Source: JBDKUD01 sp050943315 (GTDB lineage Bacteria; Bacillota; Syntrophomonadia; Syntrophomonadales; Syntrophomonadaceae). Taken from it: a stretch of DNA of 22,184 bases. The notes beneath the pieces are model-generated. The model was given only the letters and a program-made list of their open reading frames with translations, searched no databases and was not told the DNA's origin. The translations under genes were made by a program, and so were the position numbers. Shown one piece after another: positions 1 to 5,435 of this stretch; position 1 is the first letter of the stretch; every line of letters begins with the position of its first letter. Location of the stretch: assembly GCA_050943315.1 (NCBI GenBank), contig JBMNOY010000036.1, forward strand, positions 1 through 22,184, read 5' to 3'.

Positions 1-39
1 ACGCAGACTGCCGCAGACTTATATGACTACCGCAGACTT
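1..39 (+). repeat. Three-heptamer CGCAGAC repeat, copy R1
   Basis: The 39-bp unit contains the heptamer CGCAGAC three times, starting at 2, 12 and 31, so the spacings are 10 and 19 bp. A TATGAC core lies between the second and third heptamers. The same spacing recurs at 192-230, 653-691 (inverted) and 21505-21543, and partly at 21998-22026 (inverted). Spacing near one and two helical turns would put all three heptamers on one DNA face, which would suit protein binding; that is inference. Confidence 0.85.
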
Positions 40-43
40 TTTT

Positions 44-190
44 CTAATTAACCCTTTTAAAAACTTTTCGTTTAATTTTTATGTCATCACCATAGTTGAT
101 CAGTAACCCAACCTCTAATCCGGTGGCCTTTAAATAATTAACCAGTTGTGTCTCATGAGCCTTGTCCAACTCCGTAACAGCTTTTAATTC
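44..190 (-). pseudogene. Truncated GxxExxY-family fragment (C-terminal 48 codons)
   Basis: This is the duplicated 3' end of the neighbouring GxxExxY gene, from the E-L-K active-site-like triplet (residues 83-85 of the full gene) to the stop codon at 44-46. It has no start codon or ribosome binding site, and it lacks the G-x-x-E-x-x-Y motif and the acidic residue at position 73. It differs from the intact gene by three substitutions (Q to K, F to Y and G to D), and the frame is still open. It is presumably not expressed as a functional protein. The open frame and mostly silent changes suggest recent origin, or derivation from another full-length paralogue. Confidence 0.8.
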
Positions 191-191
191 T

Positions 192-230
192 ACGCAGACT
201 GCCGCAGACTTATATGACTACCGCAGACCT
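192..230 (+). repeat. Three-heptamer CGCAGAC repeat, copy R2
   Basis: This copy is identical to R1 except for one base near its end. Heptamers start at 193, 203 and 222. It lies immediately downstream of the stop codon of the GxxExxY gene (stop at 235-237), so the gene's 3' flank is formed by this repeat. Confidence 0.85.
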
Positions 231-234
231 TTTT

Positions 235-627
235 CTAATTAACCCTTTGAAATACTTTTCGTTTAATTTTTATGTCATCACCAAAGTTGATCAGTAACCC
301 GACCTCTAACCCGGTGGCCTTTAAATAATTAACCAGCTGTGTCTCATGAGCCTTGCCCAACTCTGTAACAGCTTTTAATTCTACAATGACTTTATCTTCA
401 ATTAATAAATCAGCGAAGTACTCGCCAATTAATATTTCTTCGTAATATACGTTAATCGGATGCTGCTGAAATACCTTCAGCCCTTGTTTTTTTAACTCAA
501 TAGCTAAAGCATTTTCATATATCTTTTCTAAAAACCCTGCCCCTAATTTATGATAAACATTATAAGCACACCCAATAATTATTCTGGTTAAGTCAGCCAG
601 TATATAATTTTCCTTGTCATTTACCAT
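235..627 (-). CDS. GxxExxY family protein (PD-(D/E)XK nuclease fold)
   Basis: This 130-aa protein carries the family signature GFLEKIY at residues 31-37 and a downstream D73 plus E83-L-K85 pattern. Together with E34 these match the layout of the PD-(D/E)XK nuclease superfamily (Pfam PDDEXK_3, TIGR04256). Length fits the family. No reaction or substrate is established for it as far as I know, so nuclease activity is inferred from fold. The start is ATG at 625-627 with only a weak AAGG-type ribosome site just upstream. The gene is bracketed by the three-heptamer repeat in inverted orientation (192-230 and 653-691), giving a cassette of about 500 bp between the flgN stop and the window edge. No neighbour shares an operon with it in an obvious way. 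Confidence 0.88.
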   Translation of the reverse strand: MVNDKENYILADLTRIIIGCAYNVYHKLGAGFLEKIYENALAIELKKQGLKVFQQHPINVYYEEILIGEYFADLLIEDKVIVELKAVTELGKAHETQLVNYLKATGLEVGLLINFGDDIKIKRKVFQRVN

Positions 628-652
628 AACCTTTTGCTTACCTTTACGAATA

Positions 653-691
653 AAGTCTGCGCAAGTCTTAATAGTCTGCGTTAGTCTGCGT
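653..691 (-). repeat. Three-heptamer CGCAGAC repeat, copy R3 (inverted)
   Basis: Reading the minus strand, heptamers have the same 10 and 19 bp spacing as R1 and R2 (plus-strand GTCTGCG at 655, 674 and 684). It is more diverged than R1/R2, with the central core reading AAGAC. It lies upstream of the GxxExxY start and ends 10 bp from the flgN stop codon (702-704), so it marks the outer boundary of the cassette. Confidence 0.85.
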
Positions 692-701
692 CCATTAATT
701 T

Positions 702-1211
702 TTATATCTTTTTGTCCACCAGGTTTATCTTGGTCCGGGTGGGGGGGGTGGTTTGGAGGCCGGTGTCGGAGTAGGTGCCGGCTTCGTCGCCTAGTATTAT
801 GGACTGCATTACATCTATGTAATCCAGGGATTGGTTGATTAATTCGTTGTTGTCAGTGTTGAGCGCTTTTAGGCGCGCTACATTGCGGTTTAATTGTTCG
901 ATTTGCCTGTCCAGCTCTTCGTGATAATCAGGGTAGTCAGTTTTTACTTTTTTAAGCATTACTTTAGCACTTAATTCTGCGGCGGGCAGTTGCCAGCGCA
1001 GGGCTAAATCCTGCTGATATTTAAAACGGGCACCTTCCAGTTTCTCCAGGTTGGAAACGATGATGCCCTCTTTTTGTATAAGCTTATCCAGTTCTTTAAC
1101 CTGTCCCAGGATAATTAGTTGCTTCTTTTCCTCGCCAATGTCTGCCAGGCTGATCAGGGCTTGGTTAACCCTGCTGAGGGAAGTAATAAAATCCTTGAGT
1201 AATTTATCCAT
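702..1211 (-). CDS. flgN: FlgN-family flagellar export chaperone
   Basis: The 169-aa, mostly helical protein contains long amphipathic stretches and a predicted coiled coil, as expected for FlgN, the cytoplasmic chaperone that delivers the hook-filament junction proteins FlgK and FlgL to the flagellar export gate. Assignment rests on helical character, length and position directly after flgM (17-bp gap), matching the Bacillus yvyF-flgM-flgN order. The ATG start at 1209-1211 has a GGAAAG-type ribosome site. Near the 3' end a run of eight C on the coding strand (741-748) encodes two prolines. flgK would normally come next, but a repeat-flanked GxxExxY cassette is found instead. Sequence similarity within FlgN is low, so context carries much of the call. 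Confidence 0.8.
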   Translation of the reverse strand: MDKLLKDFITSLSRVNQALISLADIGEEKKQLIILGQVKELDKLIQKEGIIVSNLEKLEGARFKYQQDLALRWQLPAAELSAKVMLKKVKTDYPDYHEELDRQIEQLNRNVARLKALNTDNNELINQSLDYIDVMQSIILGDEAGTYSDTGLQTTPPTRTKINLVDKKI

Positions 1212-1228
1212 ATGTGCACCGCTTTCCG

Positions 1229-1531
1229 TTACACTATTTCGTCTACTATGACCCGGGAGATCATTTTCTCGGCTACTTCATCAGCTGATCTTTCATAGGT
1301 ACCGGCAGATATCTGCTGGCTAAGAGCATTTACCAAGTCGTGGCGGACGTCATCGGTCTGTTTGATAGTTTGCATAACCCGTTGTTTTATCTTGCTTTCC
1401 CCGGATATAGCCAGTTCATCGGGACGTATAAGCTTTTGTTTAACTTCATTGCTTTTGTTTACTTTATCTGTCTTCAGGTTGCCAGCATAGGTTTTTAGTA
1501 TATTCTGGACCTGAGTCTTGGAAATCATCAT
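1229..1531 (-). CDS. flgM: Anti-sigma-28 factor FlgM
   Basis: The 100-aa protein has the FlgM layout: a flexible, charged N-terminal half followed by a C-terminal helical region that binds SigD/FliA (residues about 50-95, with the ISGESKIKQRV-like segment and the conserved helix containing AEKMISRV). FlgM holds the flagellar sigma factor inactive until the hook is complete and FlgM is exported. The start is ATG ATG at the 1531 end, preceded by an AAGGGTGG ribosome site. A terminator lies between yvyF and this gene, so flgM-flgN may have their own promoter. Confidence 0.9.
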   Translation of the reverse strand: MMISKTQVQNILKTYAGNLKTDKVNKSNEVKQKLIRPDELAISGESKIKQRVMQTIKQTDDVRHDLVNALSQQISAGTYERSADEVAEKMISRVIVDEIV

Positions 1532-1549
1532 TTTACCACCCTTTTATTT

Positions 1550-1610
1550 TTACTAGCCTATTTATATTAAATTAACACATCTTAGAATGTGAATCTATTA
1601 ACCTGTCTCT
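1550..1610 (-). promoter_or_regulatory. flgM: Possible flgM promoter region
   Basis: On the minus strand, between the yvyF terminator and flgM, there is a TTCACA box followed after about 18 bp by TAATAT, near an imperfect palindrome with CACAT/ATGTG arms. This is AT-rich sequence, and no clear SigD-type element (TAAA, then GCCGATAA) could be found. Treat it as a weak candidate only. Confidence 0.25.
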
Positions 1611-1624
1611 ATATTATATTTCGC

Positions 1625-1663
1625 ATAATAAAAAGAGAGGCTTAATAGTTGTAATCCTCTCTT
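1625..1663 (-). terminator. Rho-independent terminator after yvyF
   Basis: The eight-base arms AAGAGAGG (1633-1640) and CCTCTCTT (1656-1663) form a perfect stem with a 15-nt loop. On the minus strand the stem is followed by a TTTTTATT run. It sits about 50 bp after the yvyF stop and before flgM, so the comFC-yvyF transcript likely ends here. Confidence 0.75.
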
Positions 1664-1714
1664 ATAGTGCATTTACAGTATTTTTGACTTAATTGCTTAA
1701 GATTAAGGGCTCGT

Positions 1715-2128
1715 TTACTGGTTTTTATTTCTTGACTCTTTTTTAATAAACATTTTTTCCGATGAGGTTGGCAAACTATCTTTTGCTCGGGGAGCAACCG
1801 CTTGTTTTAATTCCGCCCCCAGCCTGGCTCTACAACTGTCACAGAATCTGCCTTCCGATATCCTTTTCCCGCAGCCTTCGCATTCCAGGCTGGCAGAGAA
1901 TCCACGCGAATGCAGGAGGCCGTCTTTTAGGAAACGCAGAATATCCTGCTCGTCCACCCCGGTTGCGTCCGCTACCTCAAAAACACTGGCGCCGGGATGA
2001 TCCCGTACATAACGTCTAACGATAATATATTCATCATCTTCTTTTTCCAGACATTTTTGGCATAGATTTTTTCCCTGGTAAGCAAATAGTCTACCACATT
2101 GCGGGCAATTCCTAAGATCTCCATTCAT
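1715..2128 (-). CDS. yvyF: Flagellar operon protein, YvyF type (zinc-ribbon)
   Basis: The 137-aa protein matches the TIGR03826/YvyF flagellar-operon family. An N-terminal zinc ribbon (NCPQCG and, after a spacer, CQKC) is followed by a winged-helix-like segment (about residues 40-75, ADATGVDEQDILRFLKDG). A second pair of CxxC motifs (CEGCG and CDSC) lies near residues 85-100. Its molecular role is not established to my knowledge; a regulatory or chaperone role in flagellar expression is inferred from motif type and gene order. The ATG start at 2126-2128 has a perfect AGGAGGT ribosome site. It follows comFC by about 54 bp, the order seen in Bacillus (comFC-yvyF-flgM). Confidence 0.88.
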   Translation of the reverse strand: MNGDLRNCPQCGRLFAYQGKNLCQKCLEKEDDEYIIVRRYVRDHPGASVFEVADATGVDEQDILRFLKDGLLHSRGFSASLECEGCGKRISEGRFCDSCRARLGAELKQAVAPRAKDSLPTSSEKMFIKKESRNKNQ

Positions 2129-2182
2129 TAAGTACTACCTCCTTATGTGTATTTATTTGCACTGGGCTCAAACAATCTACGG

Positions 2183-2902
2183 CTAGAAACCTTTACCAGT
2201 GGCCCAGGTGATGACGCCAACCTTTTCTCCTCCCGCATCCAGGAGGACCCGGGCACATTCCCGGCTGGTAGAACCAGTAGTAAAAACATCATCAACCAGC
2301 AGTATGTTTTTGCCTGTTACCCGGGCCGGGTCCGTAACATTGAAGGCACATAGCAAATTGTGTTCTCTTTCCTGCCGGGACAGTTCTCTTTGCGAGGGAG
2401 TTTCTTTTATTCTTTGTAGAATTTTGGCATCGAATTTGATTCTTAATTCTTTGCTTATTTGGGCAGCCAAAACTTCGGTCTGGTTAAATCCCCGCTGCTG
2501 CAAGTTTCCTTTGGAAATCGGCACCGGTACGATAATATCTATAGCGTCATAACGGGGTTCGGCTTTTACAACTTCGGCCATCATTTTCCCCATTTTTACT
2601 CCTAAATATTTTCTACACATAAACTTAAAAACCTTTACGGCAATACGATAAGATTCTTCATAAGGCCCTACTGCCCGGGCAATATGAAAGGGCGGCGGAT
2701 TGGTACTGCACTCCAGGCAGATTTCGCTACCGCTTTCCAGGTGCTTCCCGCAGCAATGACAGATCGGCAATCTTTCTCTTAGAATCCGCAAATTAGTATC
2801 ACAATCGGAACACCAGGGACGGCGGGTACTGTAGTGTCCCGGTGCACGGCACAGGGAACAGGCCTCCTGAGGGAAAAGTATATCCAGGAAAAAGTTAATC
2901 AT
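2183..2902 (-). CDS. comFC: ComF-family phosphoribosyltransferase-like protein
   Basis: The protein has an N-terminal zinc-finger region with four CxxC pairs (CSLC, CSDC, CHCC, CLEC; residues about 10-70). It is followed by a type I phosphoribosyltransferase domain with the PRPP-binding loop ILLVDDVFTTGST near residues 200-212. ComFC/GntX proteins act in DNA uptake and recombination in transformable bacteria; the catalytic reaction is not established. Two starts are possible: GTG at 2911 and ATG at 2902. The ATG is chosen because a GGATG-like site sits about 8 nt before it, while the GTG has nothing at useful spacing. The helicase gene comFA and comFB found beside comFC in Bacillus are absent here. 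Confidence 0.88.
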   Translation of the reverse strand: MINFFLDILFPQEACSLCRAPGHYSTRRPWCSDCDTNLRILRERLPICHCCGKHLESGSEICLECSTNPPPFHIARAVGPYEESYRIAVKVFKFMCRKYLGVKMGKMMAEVVKAEPRYDAIDIIVPVPISKGNLQQRGFNQTEVLAAQISKELRIKFDAKILQRIKETPSQRELSRQEREHNLLCAFNVTDPARVTGKNILLVDDVFTTGSTSRECARVLLDAGGEKVGVITWATGKGF

Positions 2903-2935
2903 GGTGAACACATCCAGTAATTAAAGATAACTATA

Positions 2936-2975
2936 ATTATAGCAGAATCTAGGACTTAGTAATATTTTAAGTCCT
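2936..2975 (-). promoter_or_regulatory. Candidate promoter and hairpin upstream of comFC
   Basis: On the minus strand a perfect TATAAT lies at 2936-2941, inside a CTATAATTATAG palindrome, about 35 bp before the comFC start. No convincing -35 box is visible. Just upstream, AGGACTTA (2951-2958) and TAAGTCCT (2968-2975) form an 8-bp stem. It lacks a T-run, so it may be a weak terminator for the gene before it or a regulatory site. Confidence 0.35.
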
Positions 2976-3061
2976 TTGAAGAAGGTTTAGACCCTCTCAA
3001 CACATCCGAAGGGCATCAGAAGCGAGGCTCGCAACCGACACTAGTTTACGCCATTAATTTA

Positions 3062-3355
3062 TCAAAGGGAATAGGTTTCGGTGCTGATGTATAGAATGGA
3101 GGGATTGCGCTGCAGCATTCTGCTTATTATAAGCTGATCCTGCCATGAAGTGGTTGCATCTTTTATAACTAACCTGTCCCAGATGCACAAATTCTTAATA
3201 TTTTGGCGGATGCACTTTTCAACATCCTCGCCGTCACTTAGTAGCAATATTTTTGTTCTTACCCGGGGGGAAGTTTTTCTGCGGTGGCCGTTTATCAGAT
3301 ATAACATCATGACCAACCATATGGTAAAACAGGCCAGTTTAAGCACAATGCCCAT
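3062..3355 (-). CDS. Small single-pass membrane protein, unrecognised
   Basis: I do not recognise this 97-aa protein. It begins with a hydrophobic segment (residues about 3-22), then a positive patch (GHRRK, then RVRTK) suggesting the remainder is cytoplasmic, and ends in a soluble alpha/beta-like stretch beginning ILLLSDGED. A good ribosome site (AGGGGGT) precedes its ATG (3353-3355). It follows the response regulator gene by 57 bp on the same strand, so it is probably cotranscribed with the two-component genes. That position and topology could fit an accessory or target of the system; this is inference only. Real coding is likely but not certain. Confidence 0.6.
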   Translation of the reverse strand: MGIVLKLACFTIWLVMMLYLINGHRRKTSPRVRTKILLLSDGEDVEKCIRQNIKNLCIWDRLVIKDATTSWQDQLIISRMLQRNPSILYISTETYSL

Positions 3356-3412
3356 AAAAATACCCCCTTTTAGCCTATTACATAATATGCTAAAAAGGAG
3401 GCAGATGATTAC

Positions 3413-4054
3413 TTATTCGTCCGCTACCACGTTATTTTTAAGGGCATAAACGGCTGCCTGGGTACGGTCCTTTACCCCTAGTTTACGGAAAATGCTGGTC
3501 AGGTGATTTTTGACGGTTTTTTCACTGATACACATAAGTTCAGCCATATCTTTATTGGTATTGCCTTTAACCAAAAGGGCCAGTACATCCATTTCCCTCC
3601 TGGTTAGCTTTATCTCATCTTTTTTCTTTTCCGGGCGGGTCAGCTCCCTCACCAGCCGGCTGGCTACCCGGGGATGAATTACCACTTCACCGGCCATCAC
3701 CTTGTAAATAGTATCTATCAGTTCACTGCCGGCCACATCTTTTAGTACATAGGCTGATACCCCGGCCTTTACCATTTCCACGACTTCTTCGTCCTCGTAG
3801 ATAGTCAGGACAATAACTTTGACGGCTGGATACTCCCTTTTTATCACCCGGGTGGCAACTATCCCATCAGTACCGGGCATATTCACATCCATGAGGATAA
3901 CGTCCAGTTTTTCCCGCCGGGCTACATTAATGGCTCCCTGTCCGTCTCCGACCTCAGTTACCACCTCGATATTTTCGTCCAACTCCAGTAGTTTGCGTAG
4001 TCCTTCTCTTACTAAAGAATGATCGTCAGCCAGTAATACTCTTATTTTATCCAC
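3413..4054 (-). CDS. degU: NarL/FixJ-family response regulator, DegU-like
   Basis: The 213-aa protein has a CheY-like receiver (residues 1-120) with acidic D10/D11, phosphoacceptor D56, T84 and K105. A LuxR-type helix-turn-helix follows at about 148-208 (LTRREMDVLALL, then KTVKNHL). It is a DNA-binding transcription regulator phosphorylated by the adjacent kinase. The start is GTG at 4052-4054 with a GGGGAGG ribosome site located in the end of degS, and the two genes overlap by a few bases, which indicates translational coupling. In Bacillus the DegS-DegU pair sits upstream of comF and flagellar genes, as here. DegU there controls motility, competence and secreted enzymes; the same regulon is inferred, not shown. 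Confidence 0.92.
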   Translation of the reverse strand: MDKIRVLLADDHSLVREGLRKLLELDENIEVVTEVGDGQGAINVARREKLDVILMDVNMPGTDGIVATRVIKREYPAVKVIVLTIYEDEEVVEMVKAGVSAYVLKDVAGSELIDTIYKVMAGEVVIHPRVASRLVRELTRPEKKKDEIKLTRREMDVLALLVKGNTNKDMAELMCISEKTVKNHLTSIFRKLGVKDRTQAAVYALKNNVVADE

Positions 4055-5240
4055 AGTTCTTGTCCTCCCCTTCTACTGGTAACTTAATTATTACCTGGGT
4101 GCCCATTCCTTTGGCAGATATGATCTCTATTTCCCCGCCCAGCAATTGGACTCTTTCCTTCATTCCCAAAATTCCGTAACTCTCTGTACCAGCCTGAGCA
4201 ACACCATCGGGATCAAACCCGGTGCCTTCATCTTTTACCACCAGGGTAAGCAAACCGTCATTATCCTCCAGTTTTACCAGCACGCGGTTCGTCCCGGCAT
4301 GTTTGCGCACATTGGTGATAGCCTCCTGGACCAGACGGAACAAGGCCATTTCCAGGGATAAATCATATTTTTTAATTCTCCCAAAAACTACGAATTCAAT
4401 ATTAAAATTATATTTAACTTCATAATCGCTGAAAAATTCCTTAAGGGTATAAGCCAATCCTTTATCATGTACCAGGGTGGGGCGAAGATCGAACATTATG
4501 CGTCTGATGTCACTCAGACTTTCCCGGCACATATCTTTAATACATTCGTTTTCTTTCTTTATCTGCTCCTGGTCCTTGGGGTCCAGGCGGTCCACTAATT
4601 CCAGCCTGATTAGAGCACTCGCCAGGGATTGTGATGGTCCATCGTGCAATTCCCGTGCAATTTTGCGCCGTTCCGATTCCTGGGACTGTAATATCCAGGC
4701 CTGCACCTGCTGCTTGCGGTAGGCATCCTCAACAGATTCAGATATTCTTTCCACATTACCCTGCAGAATCTTTAAGGCCAGACCGGTATTATTAATGAAC
4801 TGATCAGCTTTGGCGGCCAGGGACCTAAACTGTTTTAACTGCCGGAGCATATTATCCCGCTGTTTGCGTATGTAGAGCTCCTCCTGGCGCAGATTGATAA
4901 GTTCTAATTGCATTGCTTGCGCTGCCGTATAGGCTTCTTTTATGTCTGTTTCGGTAAATGACTTAAAATCCCGGCTTACTTCCATTAACCGCCAGCGGGC
5001 AGCCTTTTCCAGTTGTTCTTGTTCTTCTTGCCGGCGTATGATATCGGCTATTTCCTGGTTTATATTTTCTATGTCCGTTTCCAGTTGCAGACATTGTGTT
5101 TGTAAATCCTCGGCGATGTCGAAAAAATGGTTACGGCCTTCCTGTAAGTTTTCAACCAGCTTGCTCAGCACCTCTTCCAGACGGTTAGCCTGCATCAGCC
5201 GATGGGTTTCGTCATCTATGAGTTTTTTCTCACGCTTCAT
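4047..5240 (-). CDS. degS: DegS-like sensor histidine kinase
   Basis: The 397-aa cytoplasmic kinase has no membrane segment. Residues about 5-180 form a DegS-type sensor region rich in coiled coil. It is followed by HisKA_3 with the phosphoacceptor H199 in ARELHDGPSQ and a HATPase_c domain (about 290-390) with N-box QEAITNVRKHA and GFD and GILGMKER glycine-containing motifs. It phosphorylates the partner regulator encoded next. Length is close to Bacillus DegS (about 385 aa). The ATG start at 5238-5240 has a GGAAGGAC ribosome site. The coding region ends inside the start of degU. Confidence 0.93.
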   Translation of the reverse strand: MKREKKLIDDETHRLMQANRLEEVLSKLVENLQEGRNHFFDIAEDLQTQCLQLETDIENINQEIADIIRRQEEQEQLEKAARWRLMEVSRDFKSFTETDIKEAYTAAQAMQLELINLRQEELYIRKQRDNMLRQLKQFRSLAAKADQFINNTGLALKILQGNVERISESVEDAYRKQQVQAWILQSQESERRKIARELHDGPSQSLASALIRLELVDRLDPKDQEQIKKENECIKDMCRESLSDIRRIMFDLRPTLVHDKGLAYTLKEFFSDYEVKYNFNIEFVVFGRIKKYDLSLEMALFRLVQEAITNVRKHAGTNRVLVKLEDNDGLLTLVVKDEGTGFDPDGVAQAGTESYGILGMKERVQLLGGEIEIISAKGMGTQVIIKLPVEGEDKNCG

Positions 5241-5331
5241 AAAAGTCCTTCCCGGTTCGCTGTTTGTGCTCTATTTAGACAATAAATTAGGCGTTTAGTC
5301 CAATAATTCCTGCCTGATTTCGGAAAAGACA

Positions 5332-5357
5332 AAAAAAACCGACAATTAATTGCCGGA
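5332..5357 (-). terminator. Rho-independent terminator after phosphohexomutase
   Basis: The palindrome at 5340-5357 (CCGACAATTAATTGCCGG, with one G-T pair) is followed on the minus strand by a run of eight T. It lies about 80 bp past the stop of the mutase gene and separates it from degS. Confidence 0.8.
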
Positions 5358-5365
5358 ATTGACAG

Positions 5366-5417
5366 GGCAGGGGGGACTGCGGGCATGGGGACTGCGGGCA
5401 ACCGCCCCCCCTGCCCG
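5366..5417. repeat. G/C-rich hairpin with internal 15-bp tandem repeat
   Basis: The 11-base arms GGGCAGGGGGG (5366-5376) and CCCCCCTGCCC (5407-5417) are perfect complements. The loop contains GGGGACTGCGGGCA twice (5373-5386 and 5388-5401, the first overlapping the left arm). The composition is sharply more GC-rich than the surroundings. It lies between the mutase stop and its terminator. It may be a dispersed palindromic element; there is no coding potential. Confidence 0.65.
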
Positions 5418-5435
5418 TCCGTCGCCGCTATTTAG

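Larger units (their letters stand above)
1..382. repeat. 191-bp tandem duplication carrying GxxExxY gene tail
   Basis: Bases 1-191 and 192-382 align without gaps with nine mismatches (about 95% identity). Each copy starts with the 39-bp three-heptamer repeat and continues through the 3' end of a GxxExxY gene read on the minus strand. Differences fall at 38, 58, 62, 93, 110, 119, 146, 165 and 173 of copy 1. Eight are coding, and five of those are silent. The copies diverge after the shared sequence around 188-193, where a TAC trinucleotide is present at both junctions, so microhomology could have produced the join. The window opens exactly at a repeat boundary, so further copies may lie beyond it. 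Confidence 0.9.

Noticed and set aside
1..691. CRISPR-like array suggested by repeated CGCAGAC units
   Set aside because: The heptamers are spaced 10 and 19 bp apart with no unique spacers of uniform length, and no cas genes are present.
2951..2975. Terminator of the small membrane protein gene
   Set aside because: The 8-bp stem is good, but there is no T-run on the minus strand, so it is listed only as part of the regulatory region.
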